From positions 124,001 to 188,000 of the forward strand of contig NZ_JXJO01000016.1 in assembly GCF_000826655.1 (NCBI RefSeq): DNA of 64,000 nt. Reading direction: 5' to 3'. This document shows, piece by piece, positions 1 to 7,700 of the stretch (position 1 is its first letter; each line of letters begins with the position of its first letter). The notes beneath the pieces are model-generated. The model was not told the origin of the DNA and did not search any database. It saw only the letters and a program-made list of their open reading frames with translations. The position numbers and the translations under genes were made by a program. Source of the DNA: Psychroserpens damuponensis (GTDB lineage: Bacteria; Bacteroidota; Bacteroidia; Flavobacteriales; Flavobacteriaceae).

Positions 1-408
1 ACCTATAGAGAACTTACAAAAAACTTTGATTATCCTAATCACGAAGAAATTTTAAGAGCATTTACGAGGTTTACCTTTAAAATGCATGAGAAAAAAGTTC
101 ATTTTTTAGACCACTCACCAGGCAATACCTTAATTAAAAAAGTTGATAATAATTATGAGTTTTATCTCGTAGATTTAAATCGCATGGAGTTTAAATTATT
201 AGACTTTGAAACACGAATTAAAAACTTTGCAAAATTAACCACTCATGAGTCGATGGTTAGAGTGATGAGTGATGAGTATGCCAAATGTATTGGTAAAGAT
301 CCTGAAGTCGTATTTAATTTAATGTGGAAAGAAACAATGGACTTCCAACATCGTTATTGGCGACGACGACGTTTAAAAAATAAACTGCTATTTTGGAGAC
401 GCAAGTAA
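1..408 (+). CDS. Kdo/WaaP-family lipopolysaccharide kinase-like protein, C-terminal part (5' end outside window)
   Basis: The reading frame is open from base 1 (begins TYRELTKNFDYPNHEE), so the first ATG at 82 is internal and the gene is cut by the window edge; 135 residues are visible. The segment HSPGNTLI resembles the catalytic loop and LVDLNRM the Mg-binding DFG-equivalent of small eukaryotic-like kinases of the Kdo/WaaP/RIO group that phosphorylate lipid A-core sugars. The tail is very basic (WRRRRLKNK...RRK), as expected for a protein lying on the inner face of the membrane. It sits beside LPS-type glycosyltransferases. Its last 21 bases overlap the convergent downstream gene. Family assignment is by motif only; the substrate is inferred. 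Confidence 0.7.
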   Translation, partial: TYRELTKNFDYPNHEEILRAFTRFTFKMHEKKVHFLDHSPGNTLIKKVDNNYEFYLVDLNRMEFKLLDFETRIKNFAKLTTHESMVRVMSDEYAKCIGKDPEVVFNLMWKETMDFQHRYWRRRRLKNKLLFWRRK

Positions 409-1158
409 GTTTTTTAAAGCCTTATATCTATAAAAAACACCATATGCATTAAGAGCGCAAATGGTGTAGCCTTCTTTTCCATCTAAAAAACCTAATCTAA
501 AAACATAATTAGTTAAAAACTTATATGCTGGTTTAAAATAAAAGTGAAACCAATTAGGTCGTGTGCCCTTTTTTAATAATTCTTGAGCTTTTAATAAGCC
601 ATAATGCTCTGTTTTTCGTTTGTAAGCGTCATAATCACTAAATGAATAATGCAACATATCATGTTTTAAGATCTTAAATTCGCCTTTAAAATCTAATAAT
701 TCGTGCACCAATTTATCGTCTCGATATTTAGTGACTCCCTTTTTAAACAATCTAAATACTTGATCGGTTTGCAATCCGCTAAAACGCATCATTTTATCAT
801 TAAACATGAATTTCCTCGGAAATTTAAAAGCGTCAATACCGTTATTGTGTTTTACAGATGCGACTATCTCTAATTGAGAGGCTTGGGTTAAGCGCTCATC
901 AGCATCAATAAAGAAAATCCATTCACAATTAGCTTGCTCGATAGCGTAGTTACGTTGGTCTGCGAAATTTTTAAACTGACGTGATATAACGGTTACGTTA
1001 TCCATTTTGGATAATTGCTCATAAGTACCATCGGTACTATAGGAGTCTATAACAATGATTTCGTCAGCAAACGAGAGGTTACTAATTACCTCTTCAATGT
1101 GTTTTATTTCATTGAAGGTAATCATTAAAGCAGATATGTTACTCTTATTGGTTTTCAA
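388..1158 (-). CDS. Glycosyltransferase family 2 (WaaE/KdtX-like LPS core type)
   Basis: A 256-residue GT-A enzyme predicted to transfer a sugar from a nucleotide donor onto LPS core or a related glycan at the cytoplasmic membrane. The N-terminus (SALMITFNEIKHIEEVI) is the GT2 nucleotide-binding strand, ADEIIVIDSYSTDGT follows at about 31-45, and the metal-binding DADE lies at 85-88. These patterns and the short length match the LPS-core beta-glucosyltransferase WaaE/KdtX group. There is no membrane segment. The gene is convergent with the kinase fragment and shares 21 bp with its tail. The acceptor sugar cannot be told from sequence. Confidence 0.85.
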   Translation of the reverse strand: MKTNKSNISALMITFNEIKHIEEVISNLSFADEIIVIDSYSTDGTYEQLSKMDNVTVISRQFKNFADQRNYAIEQANCEWIFFIDADERLTQASQLEIVASVKHNNGIDAFKFPRKFMFNDKMMRFSGLQTDQVFRLFKKGVTKYRDDKLVHELLDFKGEFKILKHDMLHYSFSDYDAYKRKTEHYGLLKAQELLKKGTRPNWFHFYFKPAYKFLTNYVFRLGFLDGKEGYTICALNAYGVFYRYKALKNLLASPK

Positions 1159-1189
1159 ATTTGACGTTAAGAATCTGCGTAAAAATAAC

Positions 1190-1197
1190 TATTTTTG
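1190..1197 (+). promoter_or_regulatory. -7 promoter element TATTTTTG for the GT2 gene at 1294
   Basis: Perfect match to the Bacteroidota TAnnTTTG box. Transcription would begin near 1202, giving a leader of about 90 nt. A 40-codon frame (1203-1325, start MKHPYLGFN) begins almost at this point and overlaps the glycosyltransferase start out of frame. It may be a leader peptide or chance. Confidence 0.55.
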
Positions 1198-1293
1198 ACC
1201 CAATGAAACATCCATATCTAGGGTTTAATATAAATTCTAATTTTTATGTAGATGTTACAAGTGACCTCTTTATAAAAACGGTACAACATACTC

Positions 1294-2124
1294 ATGAAAA
1301 CTATCGATACATCTGTAATTATTAGTACTTATAATAGCCCAATGTGGTTACAAAAAGTTTTGTGGAGTTTTGACCAGCAAACATTCAAAAATTTTGAAGT
1401 TGTTATTGCAGATGATGGTTCAGGTCAAGACACTAAAAACTTGATTGAAACCATGACAACTGAAGTGAGTTATCCCATCCAACATATTTGGCATGAAGAC
1501 AATGGGTTTCAAAAAACCATCATTCTTAATAAAGCAACTGTAGCTGCAAAAGGTGATTACTTAGTGTATACAGATGGTGATTGTATGGCTCGAGCAGATT
1601 TTTTGCAAGTTCATATTAATAGGAGAGAAGTAGGTTATTTTTTATCTGGCGGATATTTTAAATTACCCATGAATATAAGTGAGCTCATTTCCGAAGAAGA
1701 TATAAAAACGCAACGTTGTTTTGATATAAATTGGTTGCAATCTCACGGACTCAAATCGTCATTTAAAAATAATAAAATCACAGCAAAAGGAGTAAAGCAA
1801 AAATTGCTTAATGCGCTTACTCCAACTACTGCAACGTGGAATGGACATAATGCTTCTGGTTTTAAAAAAGATATTATTGCAGCTAACGGTTATGATGAGC
1901 GTATGCAATATGGAGGTGAAGATAGAGAACTTGGTGAGCGTTTGTTTAATGCAGGAATTAAAGCAAAACAAGTGCGCTACTCAGCTATTTGTTTGCATTT
2001 AGATCATGAAAGAGGATATGTGAAACCCGAAATGATTGAAAAAAATAAAGCAATTAGAGCAACGACTAAAAATGAAAACGTCACTAAAACGCCTTTTGGA
2101 ATAAATACCTTAAATACGATATGA
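1294..2124 (+). CDS. Glycosyltransferase family 2 with galactosyltransferase-like C-terminus
   Basis: A 276-residue GT2 protein. VIISTYNSPMWLQK at 8-21 and VVIADDGSG at 36-44 form the nucleotide-sugar fold, TDGD at 93-96 is the metal-binding DxD, and YGGEDRELGERL near 210 resembles the acidic catalytic segment of the GT7-like C-terminal domain found in chondroitin-synthase-type enzymes. It is cytosolic with no membrane segments. It overlaps the next gene by 4 bp (ATGA-type), so the two are probably translationally coupled. Likely role: LPS core or capsule assembly together with the kinase that follows; acceptor unknown. Confidence 0.82.
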   Translation: MKTIDTSVIISTYNSPMWLQKVLWSFDQQTFKNFEVVIADDGSGQDTKNLIETMTTEVSYPIQHIWHEDNGFQKTIILNKATVAAKGDYLVYTDGDCMARADFLQVHINRREVGYFLSGGYFKLPMNISELISEEDIKTQRCFDINWLQSHGLKSSFKNNKITAKGVKQKLLNALTPTTATWNGHNASGFKKDIIAANGYDERMQYGGEDRELGERLFNAGIKAKQVRYSAICLHLDHERGYVKPEMIEKNKAIRATTKNENVTKTPFGINTLNTI

Positions 2125-2741
2125 TAATTTTAGAAGATAAGCTTTACATTTCTGAAGGATTGGCAAGAGTGGTGTATCAACATCCTAATGACAGTGATTT
2201 ATGTGTTAAAATTGGTAAGCCAGAGGTCGATGTTAAACATCTTTATAAGGAAATTATTTATTATAATAAGATAAAACGTAAAGACGTCTCAAAATTTGAA
2301 TATCCTTTTTATGCAAAATATCATGGAGAAATTGAAACGAATAAAGGTGTAGGTTTTGTTTATGATCTAATAAAAGATGAGGAGTCTCAACAAACGTCTA
2401 AAGTATTGAGGCAATATTTAGAAATGAAACCGTCTCCAATCTCAGACAATGTGTTTTTGAAAGAACTAAATCGTTTAAAGCAACAAATGATTACTCACAA
2501 GGTATTTGCTTCAGATTTGAGAGCTCGCAACATTTGTTGCAAACGTTTTAAAGATGGATCGGTAAGATTAATTATTGTAGATGGAATTGGGCATCGGGAT
2601 TTTTTACCTTTCGCTGATTATTTGGGTTATTTTGCAAAGAAAAAAAATGAGCGTCGTTTTGAAAAAGCAAAACTAGTATCATTAGATGAACAGCGAGATT
2701 ATATTAAAGCATTAAGAGATCGAGGAGATGTTATTGTTTAA
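2121..2741 (+). CDS. YrbL-like (PhoP regulatory network) small protein kinase fold
   Basis: A 206-residue protein that resembles the YrbL family: the start ISEGLARVVYQHPNDSDLCVK has the family's G-x-x-R-x-V-Y...CVKIG pattern, a glycine-loop plus lysine arrangement of a mini-kinase. ASDLRARNIC corresponds to the catalytic D-x-x-x-x-N loop and IVDGIG to the metal-binding DG. In glycan loci such proteins are thought to phosphorylate core sugars, but this is inference. Translation is coupled to the upstream glycosyltransferase by a 4-bp overlap. The 3' end overlaps the convergent GT9 gene by 30 bp. Confidence 0.75.
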   Translation: MIILEDKLYISEGLARVVYQHPNDSDLCVKIGKPEVDVKHLYKEIIYYNKIKRKDVSKFEYPFYAKYHGEIETNKGVGFVYDLIKDEESQQTSKVLRQYLEMKPSPISDNVFLKELNRLKQQMITHKVFASDLRARNICCKRFKDGSVRLIIVDGIGHRDFLPFADYLGYFAKKKNERRFEKAKLVSLDEQRDYIKALRDRGDVIV

Positions 2742-3785
2742 AAAAACAATGAGTTGATCCATAAAATAATGTGGAGATAACTGTTCGTAAAGAGACTTTT
2801 GGTTTGATTTTAAAACCTTGGTCTTCTTATCTATAAATAAATCGGGCTGAAAATCTTTTAAATGCACAGACACATTTTTCTTGTTGTCTTCAAACATACT
2901 CCAGGCTTCTTTTAATATCCATGGAGAGAAAATTGTAAATGTTGGGACATCTAAAGCTTTTGCCATGTTAACAGCACCACCTTCATTACCAATTAAAGCT
3001 GTACAATGGTGCGTTATTGCTAGAAATTCGCGTAAGCTTTTTCCAAACACATCAAAGTAAATGTGTTGTTTGGTTTCGGCTTTACAAAAATTATAAACCG
3101 TTTTGGCTTCGTGCGCTTGTTTTGGAATATAATTAAATAAAATTTGTCCGTTAGTTTCCTCAACAATAGCATCAATAATATCTGCCATGTGCGACAAAGG
3201 ATAGGTTTTATTGTCACCACTTCCTAATACGCTAATCATATATAATGGTTGCTCTAAATTAATTTTAGAACGAGTTAAAAGCAATTTAGCATTTTCAATT
3301 TCTTGAGGCTTTAGGTACACTTTAGGTTTTATACGCTGTGGTATGATTTCACACAAAGGTTGTAACATTTGTAATCTATTCTCTACCGCTAAACCAGCAT
3401 TTGTTTTTGGTGTTTTAGCCTCGATAAAAGTATGCGTATAATAATGAGACGTGTACCATTTTTTCTTAGAAATTTTAATTTTTGCTCCCGAAAACTTGGT
3501 AATTAGATTACTAGAAAATTTAGAGTAGACATCAATAACAGCATCATATTTTTCTTTTTTTATTGCCTTTAAAAACGTGAGAAATTTAGATTTACTGTCT
3601 TCTATTTCTGGAGTGATAAATAAAAACTGATCTATAAATGGATTATTCTCAACCACAGGAAACGTATGTGAATTAATCACATAATGCAGCTCAGCATCTG
3701 GGTGTTCGGCTTTAAGCGCTTCAAACAAGATACTTGTGGTGAGCACGTCACCAATCATTTTTTGTTGTATGATTAAGATTTTCAT
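2712..3785 (-). CDS. Glycosyltransferase family 9 (ADP-heptose:LPS heptosyltransferase-like)
   Basis: A 357-residue GT-B enzyme. The N-terminus MKILIIQQKMIGDVLTTSILFEALK carries the GT9 G-D-V/x-L motif, and ALIGNEGGAVNMAKALDVPTFTIFSP near 265-290 is the donor-binding signature of heptosyltransferases (N-x-G-x-x-H/N-x-A). It is expected to add heptose or a related sugar to lipid A-core in the cytosol. The GNEGGAVN segment has Asn where the classical enzymes carry His (GPDTGPMH/GNDSGPMH), so donor specificity may differ. It is convergent with the YrbL-like gene (30-bp overlap) and 71 bp downstream of dapD on the same strand. Confidence 0.85.
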   Translation of the reverse strand: MKILIIQQKMIGDVLTTSILFEALKAEHPDAELHYVINSHTFPVVENNPFIDQFLFITPEIEDSKSKFLTFLKAIKKEKYDAVIDVYSKFSSNLITKFSGAKIKISKKKWYTSHYYTHTFIEAKTPKTNAGLAVENRLQMLQPLCEIIPQRIKPKVYLKPQEIENAKLLLTRSKINLEQPLYMISVLGSGDNKTYPLSHMADIIDAIVEETNGQILFNYIPKQAHEAKTVYNFCKAETKQHIYFDVFGKSLREFLAITHHCTALIGNEGGAVNMAKALDVPTFTIFSPWILKEAWSMFEDNKKNVSVHLKDFQPDLFIDKKTKVLKSNQKSLYEQLSPHYFMDQLIVFLNNNISSIS

Positions 3786-3856
3786 TATTTTGAATCTTCA
3801 GTCTAAGGTTTTTAGGCTTAAGTTTATATGGCCAACTTAATACTGCTTACTAATTT

Positions 3857-4672
3857 TTAAACCGCAACATCATACTCACGCAACGCATCATTAAGCGACG
3901 TTTTCTTATTCGTGCTTTCTTTACGTTTACCTATAATTAGTGCACATGGTACTTGGTATTCACCTGCAGCAAATTTTTTGGTATAACTGCCAGGAATAAC
4001 TACTGATCGTGCAGGAACTCTACCTTTCATTTCAATAGGTTCTTCACCTGTAACATCAATAATTTTTGTACTCATGGTTAACACTACATTAGCACCTAAA
4101 ACAGCTTCTTTTTCAACATGAACACCTTCTACGACAATACAACGTGACCCAATAAATGCACCATCTTCAATAATCACTGGAGCAGCTTGTAAAGGTTCTA
4201 AAACACCACCAATACCAACACCACCAGAGAGATGTACGTTTTTGCCAATTTGTGCACAGCTACCAACAGTTGCCCAAGTATCAACCATAGTGCCTTCATC
4301 AACATAGGCACCAATATTTACATAACTAGGCATTAAAATTGTACCAGAAGAAATATAAGCACCATGACGAGCTACAGCATTTGGTACCACTCGTATACCT
4401 CTTTTTTGATAATCACGTTTTAAAGGAATTTTATCATGATACTCAAAAATACCAGCTTCTAGAGTTTCCATTTTTTGAATAGGGAAATATAATACAACTG
4501 CTTTTTTTACCCATTCGTTAACTTGCCAACCATCAACTGTGGGCTCAGCAACTCTTAAAGTACCTTCGTCTAATAAATCTATAACGCTTCTAATACTATC
4601 AATAGTGAGTTGATCTGTTAATAAAGATCTATCATCCCAAGCGCCTTCTATAATGTTTTGTAGTTGTTTCAT
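3857..4672 (-). CDS. dapD: 2,3,4,5-tetrahydropyridine-2,6-dicarboxylate N-succinyltransferase
   Basis: A 271-residue cytosolic trimeric enzyme that succinylates tetrahydrodipicolinate in the succinylase branch of the lysine/diaminopimelate pathway. The N-terminal helical part ends near 90 (VVPNAVARHGAYI), followed by a left-handed beta helix of hexapeptide repeats (YVNIGAYVDEGTMVDTWATVG, then IGGVLEPLQAAPVIIEDGAFIGSRC). The length equals the family norm. The start at 4672 is supported by a TATATTTG box 25 bases upstream on the same strand. The gene stands alone; the rest of the lysine pathway is not in the window. Confidence 0.97.
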   Translation of the reverse strand: MKQLQNIIEGAWDDRSLLTDQLTIDSIRSVIDLLDEGTLRVAEPTVDGWQVNEWVKKAVVLYFPIQKMETLEAGIFEYHDKIPLKRDYQKRGIRVVPNAVARHGAYISSGTILMPSYVNIGAYVDEGTMVDTWATVGSCAQIGKNVHLSGGVGIGGVLEPLQAAPVIIEDGAFIGSRCIVVEGVHVEKEAVLGANVVLTMSTKIIDVTGEEPIEMKGRVPARSVVIPGSYTKKFAAGEYQVPCALIIGKRKESTNKKTSLNDALREYDVAV

Positions 4673-4696
4673 TGTATTTTATATCTGCTATTTGTA

Positions 4697-4704
4697 CAAA
4701 TATA
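4697..4704 (-). promoter_or_regulatory. -7 promoter element TATATTTG for dapD
   Basis: Read on the minus strand (CAAATATA on the plus strand), it matches TAnnTTTG and lies 25 bases upstream of the dapD start, giving a leader of about 20 nt. Confidence 0.6.
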
Positions 4705-4755
4705 AGCCTATAATTTTGTTGAGTAAATTCAGAATAAATAAAAAAATAAAAAATA

Positions 4756-4899
4756 ATGTGACCTATCCATAAAAGAGGTGTCTTATTAGTGTGAATTATT
4801 ATTTACCGAGTATTTTCCCTAAACTAATACTTGGATGCTTTAATAATTAATAGCTAATTTTTGTAAAACCCTCCTATCCCTTAGGAGGGTTTTCTTTTT
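4756..4899 (+). ncRNA. Candidate small RNA unit 1 of a three-unit tandem array
   Basis: The unit opens with ATGTGACCTAT at 4756 and GTGTCTTA at 4778. It ends in an intrinsic terminator: a perfect 12-bp stem AAAACCCTCCTA (4865-4876) / TAGGAGGGTTTT (4882-4893) with loop TCCCT, followed by CTTTTT. There is no open frame of note between. The two 5' blocks recur with identical 22-base spacing in units 2 and 3 and look like the -35 and -10 of an alternative (ECF-type) promoter; transcription would then start near 4790 and give an RNA of about 105 nt. No expression evidence exists here. Confidence 0.6.
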
Positions 4900-4920
4900 A
4901 AAATTAACGCTTAAAATAAA

Positions 4921-5055
4921 ATGTGACCTGTTACATGTTGAGGTGTCTAAATGTGTAGTTGACAGTAAATTAGAGAATGCCTTATACCTCCTGCATTAAT
5001 ATAAATGCAATTCAAAAAAAAGTCTTTCTTAACCTCAAGAAAGGCTTTTTTGTAT
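4921..5055 (+). ncRNA. Candidate small RNA unit 2 of the tandem array
   Basis: Opens with ATGTGACCTGT at 4921 and GTGTCTAA at 4943. It contains a small hairpin TGCATT/AATGCA at 4992-5009 and ends in an intrinsic terminator with stem AAAAAGTCTTTCTT / AAGAAAGGCTTTTT (about 5017-5030 and 5038-5051, one G-U pair), then T-rich sequence. The start lies 165 bases after that of unit 1. The body between head and terminator shows little similarity to units 1 and 3, so head and terminator are conserved while the middle diverges. Confidence 0.6.
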
Positions 5056-5079
5056 TAATTTAAATGTTTTTCTTCTGAA

Positions 5080-5219
5080 ATGTGACTTATTAAAAACTAT
5101 CGTGTCTTAAAAAATATATCATGAATTGTTTAAGGTAGAGGGTAGGCAATTTCATGTTATTAATTGATAGTTGATTATTTTGAAACTCTTCTTTAGTTTT
5201 TAAAGAAGAGTTTTTTTTG
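5080..5219 (+). ncRNA. Candidate small RNA unit 3 of the tandem array
   Basis: Opens with ATGTGACTTAT at 5080 and GTGTCTTA at 5102, 159 bases after unit 2. It ends in a perfect 13-bp terminator stem AAACTCTTCTTTA (5183-5195) / TAAAGAAGAGTTT (5201-5213) followed by eight T in all. The body contains a purine-rich AGGTAGAGGGTAGG stretch. The next gene, ruvX, has its own -7 box at 5254, so this unit is not simply its leader. Confidence 0.6.
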
Positions 5220-5253
5220 TTGCATTAAGATGGGTAACTCAATTAATAAGAAT

Positions 5254-5261
5254 TAACTTTG
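5254..5261 (+). promoter_or_regulatory. -7 promoter element TAACTTTG for ruvX, only 4 bases before the ATG
   Basis: Perfect TAnnTTTG match ending four bases before the start codon. With the usual distance from box to transcription start, the mRNA would begin at or within a base or two of the ATG, i.e. a leaderless message. Confidence 0.5.
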
Positions 5262-5265
5262 TAGT

Positions 5266-5679
5266 ATGGCGAGAGTTTTAGCATTAGATTACGGTACAAA
5301 ACGAACAGGTATAGCAGTCACAGACGAGCTACAGATTATAGCTTCAGGCTTGACAACAGTTAACACTAAGGAGTTGATCGTGTTCTTAAAACAGTATATT
5401 TCCGAAGAAAACGTAGAATTATTTGTCGTTGGAGAACCAAAACAAATGAATAATGAAGCCTCTGAAAGTGAAGCGTCTATCGCTAAATTTTTAATAAGCT
5501 TAGAAAAAGCGATTCCGCAAATACCAATAAAACGTGTTGATGAACGCTTTACATCTAAAATGGCGTTTCAAACGATGATTGATAGTGGACTCAAAAAAAA
5601 ACAACGACAAAATAAAGCCTTAATAGATGAGATTAGCGCAACAATTATATTACAGACATATTTGCAAAATCCATCTTAA
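5266..5679 (+). CDS. ruvX: Putative pre-16S rRNA nuclease / Holliday junction resolvase-like protein YqgF
   Basis: A 137-residue RNase H-fold protein of the YqgF/RuvX family, essential in many bacteria for final 5' maturation of 16S rRNA. ALDYGTKRTGIAVTD at 6-20 carries the first catalytic Asp, VVGEPKQMNN replaces the usual VVGLP strand, VDERFTSKMA near 97 carries the conserved DERxxS/T, and DEISATIILQTYL near 125-137 the last acidic residue. Length fits the family. It is followed after 65 bp by def, which has its own promoter box. Confidence 0.92.
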   Translation: MARVLALDYGTKRTGIAVTDELQIIASGLTTVNTKELIVFLKQYISEENVELFVVGEPKQMNNEASESEASIAKFLISLEKAIPQIPIKRVDERFTSKMAFQTMIDSGLKKKQRQNKALIDEISATIILQTYLQNPS

Positions 5680-5716
5680 ATCCGTCTTAAAAATTCTTAA
5701 ATAAGAAGAAGAATCG

Positions 5717-5724
5717 TATTTTTG
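5717..5724 (+). promoter_or_regulatory. -7 promoter element TATTTTTG for def
   Basis: Perfect TAnnTTTG match; the predicted leader before the def ATG at 5745 is about 15 nt. Confidence 0.55.
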
Positions 5725-5744
5725 CACCCGAAAATTACAATATA

Positions 5745-6335
5745 ATGATATTACCAGTAGTTGCTTATGGCGACCCTGTTTTGAGAAAAAAAGCAGCGCC
5801 TATTACAAAAGATTATCCTAATCTAGATGCCCTTTTAGAAAACATGAAAGAAACCATGTATGGTGCTTTTGGTGTTGGTTTGGCGGCACCTCAAATAGGA
5901 TTGCCAATTCGTTTGTTTCTTGTAGATACAGCACCTTTTGCTGAAGATGAAGTGTTTACCGAAGAAGAACAAGAGCAACTTAAAAATTTTCAACGTACGT
6001 TTATCAATGCCGAAATTTTACAAGAAGAAGGTGATGAATGGGCTTTTAATGAAGGCTGTTTGAGTATACCAGATGTGAGAGAAGATGTGTTTAGACAACC
6101 AAAAATAACGATCAAATATCAGGATGAGAATTTTGATACCCATACCGAGGTTTATGATGGTTTAATTGCAAGAGTGGTTCAACATGAATATGATCATATT
6201 GAAGGTGTATTATTTACCGATAAACTATCGTCACTCAAAAAACGATTGATAAAAGGGAAATTAACTAATATTTCCAAAGGAAAAATAAAAGTAGACTACA
6301 GAATGCGTTTTCCTTTAATGAAGAAAAAACGCTAA
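5745..6335 (+). CDS. def: Peptide deformylase
   Basis: A 196-residue Fe/Zn metallohydrolase that removes the formyl group from the N-terminal methionine of new proteins. All three family motifs are intact: GVGLAAPQIG at 43-52, EGCLS at 103-107 with metal ligand C105, and HEYDH at 147-151 with ligands H147/H151 and catalytic E148. An acidic insertion (FAEDEVFTEEEQEQ, about 65-78) before strand NFQRTFINAE is typical of Bacteroidota enzymes. It is followed after 16 bp by the DUF5606 gene, probably in one operon. Confidence 0.97.
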   Translation: MILPVVAYGDPVLRKKAAPITKDYPNLDALLENMKETMYGAFGVGLAAPQIGLPIRLFLVDTAPFAEDEVFTEEEQEQLKNFQRTFINAEILQEEGDEWAFNEGCLSIPDVREDVFRQPKITIKYQDENFDTHTEVYDGLIARVVQHEYDHIEGVLFTDKLSSLKKRLIKGKLTNISKGKIKVDYRMRFPLMKKKR

Positions 6336-6351
6336 TAGATATACATAAATT

Positions 6352-6777
6352 ATGACATTAGATAAAATACTTTCCATTTCTGGAAAACCAGGATTATATA
6401 AAATTGTGACACAAACTCGTAATGGTTTTGTTGTAGAATCTTTAATTGATCAAAAAAAGACCTCTGTGAATATTCATAGTAATATTAGTGTATTAAGTGA
6501 AATAGCTGTGTATACATTAACCGAAGAGTTACCACTTAGGGAGGTTTTGAAAAAAATTAGAACTAAAGAAAACGCTAATCAAACATCAATTAGTCACAAA
6601 GATTCTAAAGATAAATTAGAAGAATTTTTCTTTGAAGTATTACCAGATTATGACGAAGATCGCGTGTATGCAAGTGATATTAAAAAAATTGTGCAATGGT
6701 ACAATTTACTTCAAAAACATGATATGCTTGGTGCTTTAGATGAGGATAAAACCGATTCTACAAACGAAGAAGAATAA
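6352..6777 (+). CDS. DUF5606 domain protein (function unknown)
   Basis: A 141-residue soluble protein. The N-terminal half (LDKILSISGKPGLYKIVTQ...FVVESLIDQKK) looks like a small beta barrel and is the conserved DUF5606 part found across Flavobacteriia, commonly next to peptide deformylase and mazG. The second half is helical (LEEFFFEVLPDYDEDRVYASDIKKIVQWYNLL) with an acidic tail. No catalytic motif or signal peptide is visible. Its position 16 bp after def suggests co-transcription and a link with translation or protein maturation, but this is only context. Confidence 0.85.
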   Translation: MTLDKILSISGKPGLYKIVTQTRNGFVVESLIDQKKTSVNIHSNISVLSEIAVYTLTEELPLREVLKKIRTKENANQTSISHKDSKDKLEEFFFEVLPDYDEDRVYASDIKKIVQWYNLLQKHDMLGALDEDKTDSTNEEE

Positions 6778-6839
6778 CCTCGTTAATAGATTGTTCATAT
6801 TAATTGTTGCTTAGAATTTCTATCTGAGTGAAACCATCG

Positions 6840-6847
6840 TATTTTTG
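6840..6847 (+). promoter_or_regulatory. -7 promoter element TATTTTTG for mazG
   Basis: Perfect TAnnTTTG match with a TTG about 30 bases upstream; predicted leader of roughly 13 nt to the ATG at 6865. Confidence 0.55.
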
Positions 6848-6864
6848 AGTTTTAAAGAGATACT

Positions 6865-7644
6865 ATGTCTAATAAAACACAACAATTAAAAGCCTTTGAG
6901 CGCTTACTCGTTATTATGGATGAGTTGCGCGAGCAATGCCCTTGGGATAAAAAGCAAACCCTTCAAACCCTTCGTCATTTAACTATTGAAGAAGTTTATG
7001 AACTTGGTGATGCTATCTTAGATAATGATTTGCAGGAAATAAAAAACGAACTAGGTGATGTTTTACTTCATATCGTATTTTATTCAAAAATTGGTAGTGA
7101 GAAAAACGCCTTTGATATCGCAGATGTTTGCAACAGTATTTGTGATAAACTTATACATCGTCATCCTCATATCTACGGAAATGTAACGGTTAAAGATGAA
7201 GCCGACGTCAAAAGAAACTGGGAGCAAATAAAACTTAAAGAAGGCAAAGGTAAAAAGAGCGTTTTAGAAGGTGTACCTAAAAGTTTGCCAGCAATGGTTA
7301 AAGCCAATAGAATTCAAGATAAAGTAGCAGGCGTAGGGTTTGATTGGGAAGAACCTCACCAAGTATTTGAAAAAGTGCAAGAAGAGCTTGGAGAATTACA
7401 AGTAGAGGTTGAGGCAAACAATAAAGATAATATAGAAAGTGAATTTGGAGACGTTCTATTTTCAATGATTAATTATGCACGCTTTTTAAACATAGATCCA
7501 GAAAGCGCATTAGAACGAACTAATAAAAAATTTATTAAACGTTTTCAGTATTTAGAACAAAAATCTAAAGATTTAAAAAAAGATTTATCTGCCATGACAC
7601 TAGAAGAAATGGACGTTTATTGGGAAGAAGCGAAAAAAATATAA
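6865..7644 (+). CDS. mazG: Nucleoside triphosphate pyrophosphohydrolase MazG
   Basis: A 259-residue all-alpha NTP pyrophosphohydrolase that converts NTPs (including damaged or non-canonical ones) to NMP and PPi. It has two MazG repeats: the first with CPWDKKQTLQTL at 24-35, EEVYEL near 44 and NELGDVLLH; the second with EELGELQVEV near 172 and ESEFGDVLFSMINYAR. The ExxE...ExxD metal-binding residues are visible in both. The length matches the E. coli-type two-domain enzyme. It is monocistronic, followed by a 350-bp region with RNA-like structure. Confidence 0.96.
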   Translation: MSNKTQQLKAFERLLVIMDELREQCPWDKKQTLQTLRHLTIEEVYELGDAILDNDLQEIKNELGDVLLHIVFYSKIGSEKNAFDIADVCNSICDKLIHRHPHIYGNVTVKDEADVKRNWEQIKLKEGKGKKSVLEGVPKSLPAMVKANRIQDKVAGVGFDWEEPHQVFEKVQEELGELQVEVEANNKDNIESEFGDVLFSMINYARFLNIDPESALERTNKKFIKRFQYLEQKSKDLKKDLSAMTLEEMDVYWEEAKKI

Positions 7645-7700
7645 CTTTTTTTCAGTTCTCGTAATCCAAACCTATAAAACAGCACGTATATAAACCAGAT

